This document shows, one piece after another, positions 63,926-64,000 of a stretch of DNA of 64,000 nt. Numbering within the stretch: the stretch's first letter is position 1; each line of letters starts with the position of its first letter. The translations under genes and the position numbers were made by a program. Below the pieces are notes generated by a model. The model was not told the DNA's origin and did not search any database. It saw nothing but the letters and a program-made list of their open reading frames with translations. This DNA comes from JAFGLZ01 sp964390905 (GTDB lineage Bacteria > Planctomycetota > Phycisphaerae > UBA1845 > JAFGLZ01): contig CAYMLO010000026.1 in assembly GCA_964390905.1 (NCBI GenBank), positions 14,202-78,201 of the forward strand, read 5' to 3'.

Positions 63926-64000
63926 CGTTCCTCACTTACAGCTGCGCCAGCCATGGAGTTCCCTCACAGCAGCAGAGTCCTTTGGACATCTTGCTCTTCC

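Overview
The window is GC-rich, densely coded bacterial chromosome without rRNA, tRNA, CRISPR or phage genes that I can see. The gene content points to Planctomycetota or a neighbouring lineage with the same lifestyle (other PVC phyla, Hydrogenedentota). The reasons are many secreted glycoside hydrolases and LamG-domain proteins, two DUF4838 proteins, Tat-type leaders on Gfo/Idh oxidoreductases and TIM-barrel isomerases, DUF3795 and DUF2961/GH172 proteins, and thrombospondin type-3 repeats. The phylum is an inference from gene families; no marker gene in the window settles it.

Layout. 1-5.8 kb: the 3' part of a Ca-binding repeat/propeller protein, a strong terminator, a DUF167 gene, a Reg_prop propeller protein and a GlmU-like nucleotidyltransferase. 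5.9-24.7 kb: polysaccharide-processing genes on both strands: a GH127-like protein, a CehA/McbA-type metallohydrolase, a broken TIM-barrel gene, a 1349-residue FAD/SGNH/FAD/HEAT fusion, an alpha/alpha-toroid protein, a rhamnogalacturonan-lyase-like protein with a C-terminal LamG, and a tandem pair of DUF4838 paralogues. 24.7-39 kb: a LamG/TIM-barrel protein, then a divergent + strand Gfo/Idh-isomerase pair facing a six-gene minus-strand run (Gfo/Idh, BNR-like, GH172, isomerase, DUF3795, DJ-1/PfpI), a beta-propeller hydrolase, an IS110 remnant and an FGGY sugar kinase. 39.3-47.1 kb: a two-gene unit of winged-helix-DUF488 plus a conserved protein of unknown function, apgM, a TMTC-like membrane protein, dnaK behind a near-perfect sigma-54 promoter, and an overlapping antitoxin/PemK-MazF toxin pair. 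47.2-64 kb: a GH36 alpha-galactosidase, a compact three-gene operon (ICL/PEP-mutase family, zinc alcohol dehydrogenase, HpcH/HpaI aldolase), a GH2-like hydrolase, an exported binding-protein/methyltransferase fusion, a peroxiredoxin beside a diheme-peroxidase fragment, an esterase and a GH116 enzyme carrying an inserted binding module.

How it works together (inference). Exported hydrolases and lyases would cut plant or algal polysaccharides and glycoconjugates (galactosides, arabinofuranosides, rhamnogalacturonan, glucosides, possibly uronates). Oxidoreductases, isomerases, the FGGY kinase and the lyase/dehydrogenase/aldolase operon would process the released sugars and sugar acids.

Mobile or repetitive DNA is all non-autonomous: a palindromic element with GGGGGTCAGG ends at three loci (one copy nested in a second inverted-repeat element, another truncating a LamG gene), a GGGGACA-ended MITE-like element, a TAGGGYGGGT hairpin family, and a roughly 120-base intergenic sequence present twice. 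No transposase for any of them lies in the window. The most unusual items are the periplasmic-binding-protein/methyltransferase fusion, the FAD-SGNH-FAD-HEAT protein, the DUF488 gene pair, the sigma-54 site before dnaK and the nested repeat elements.
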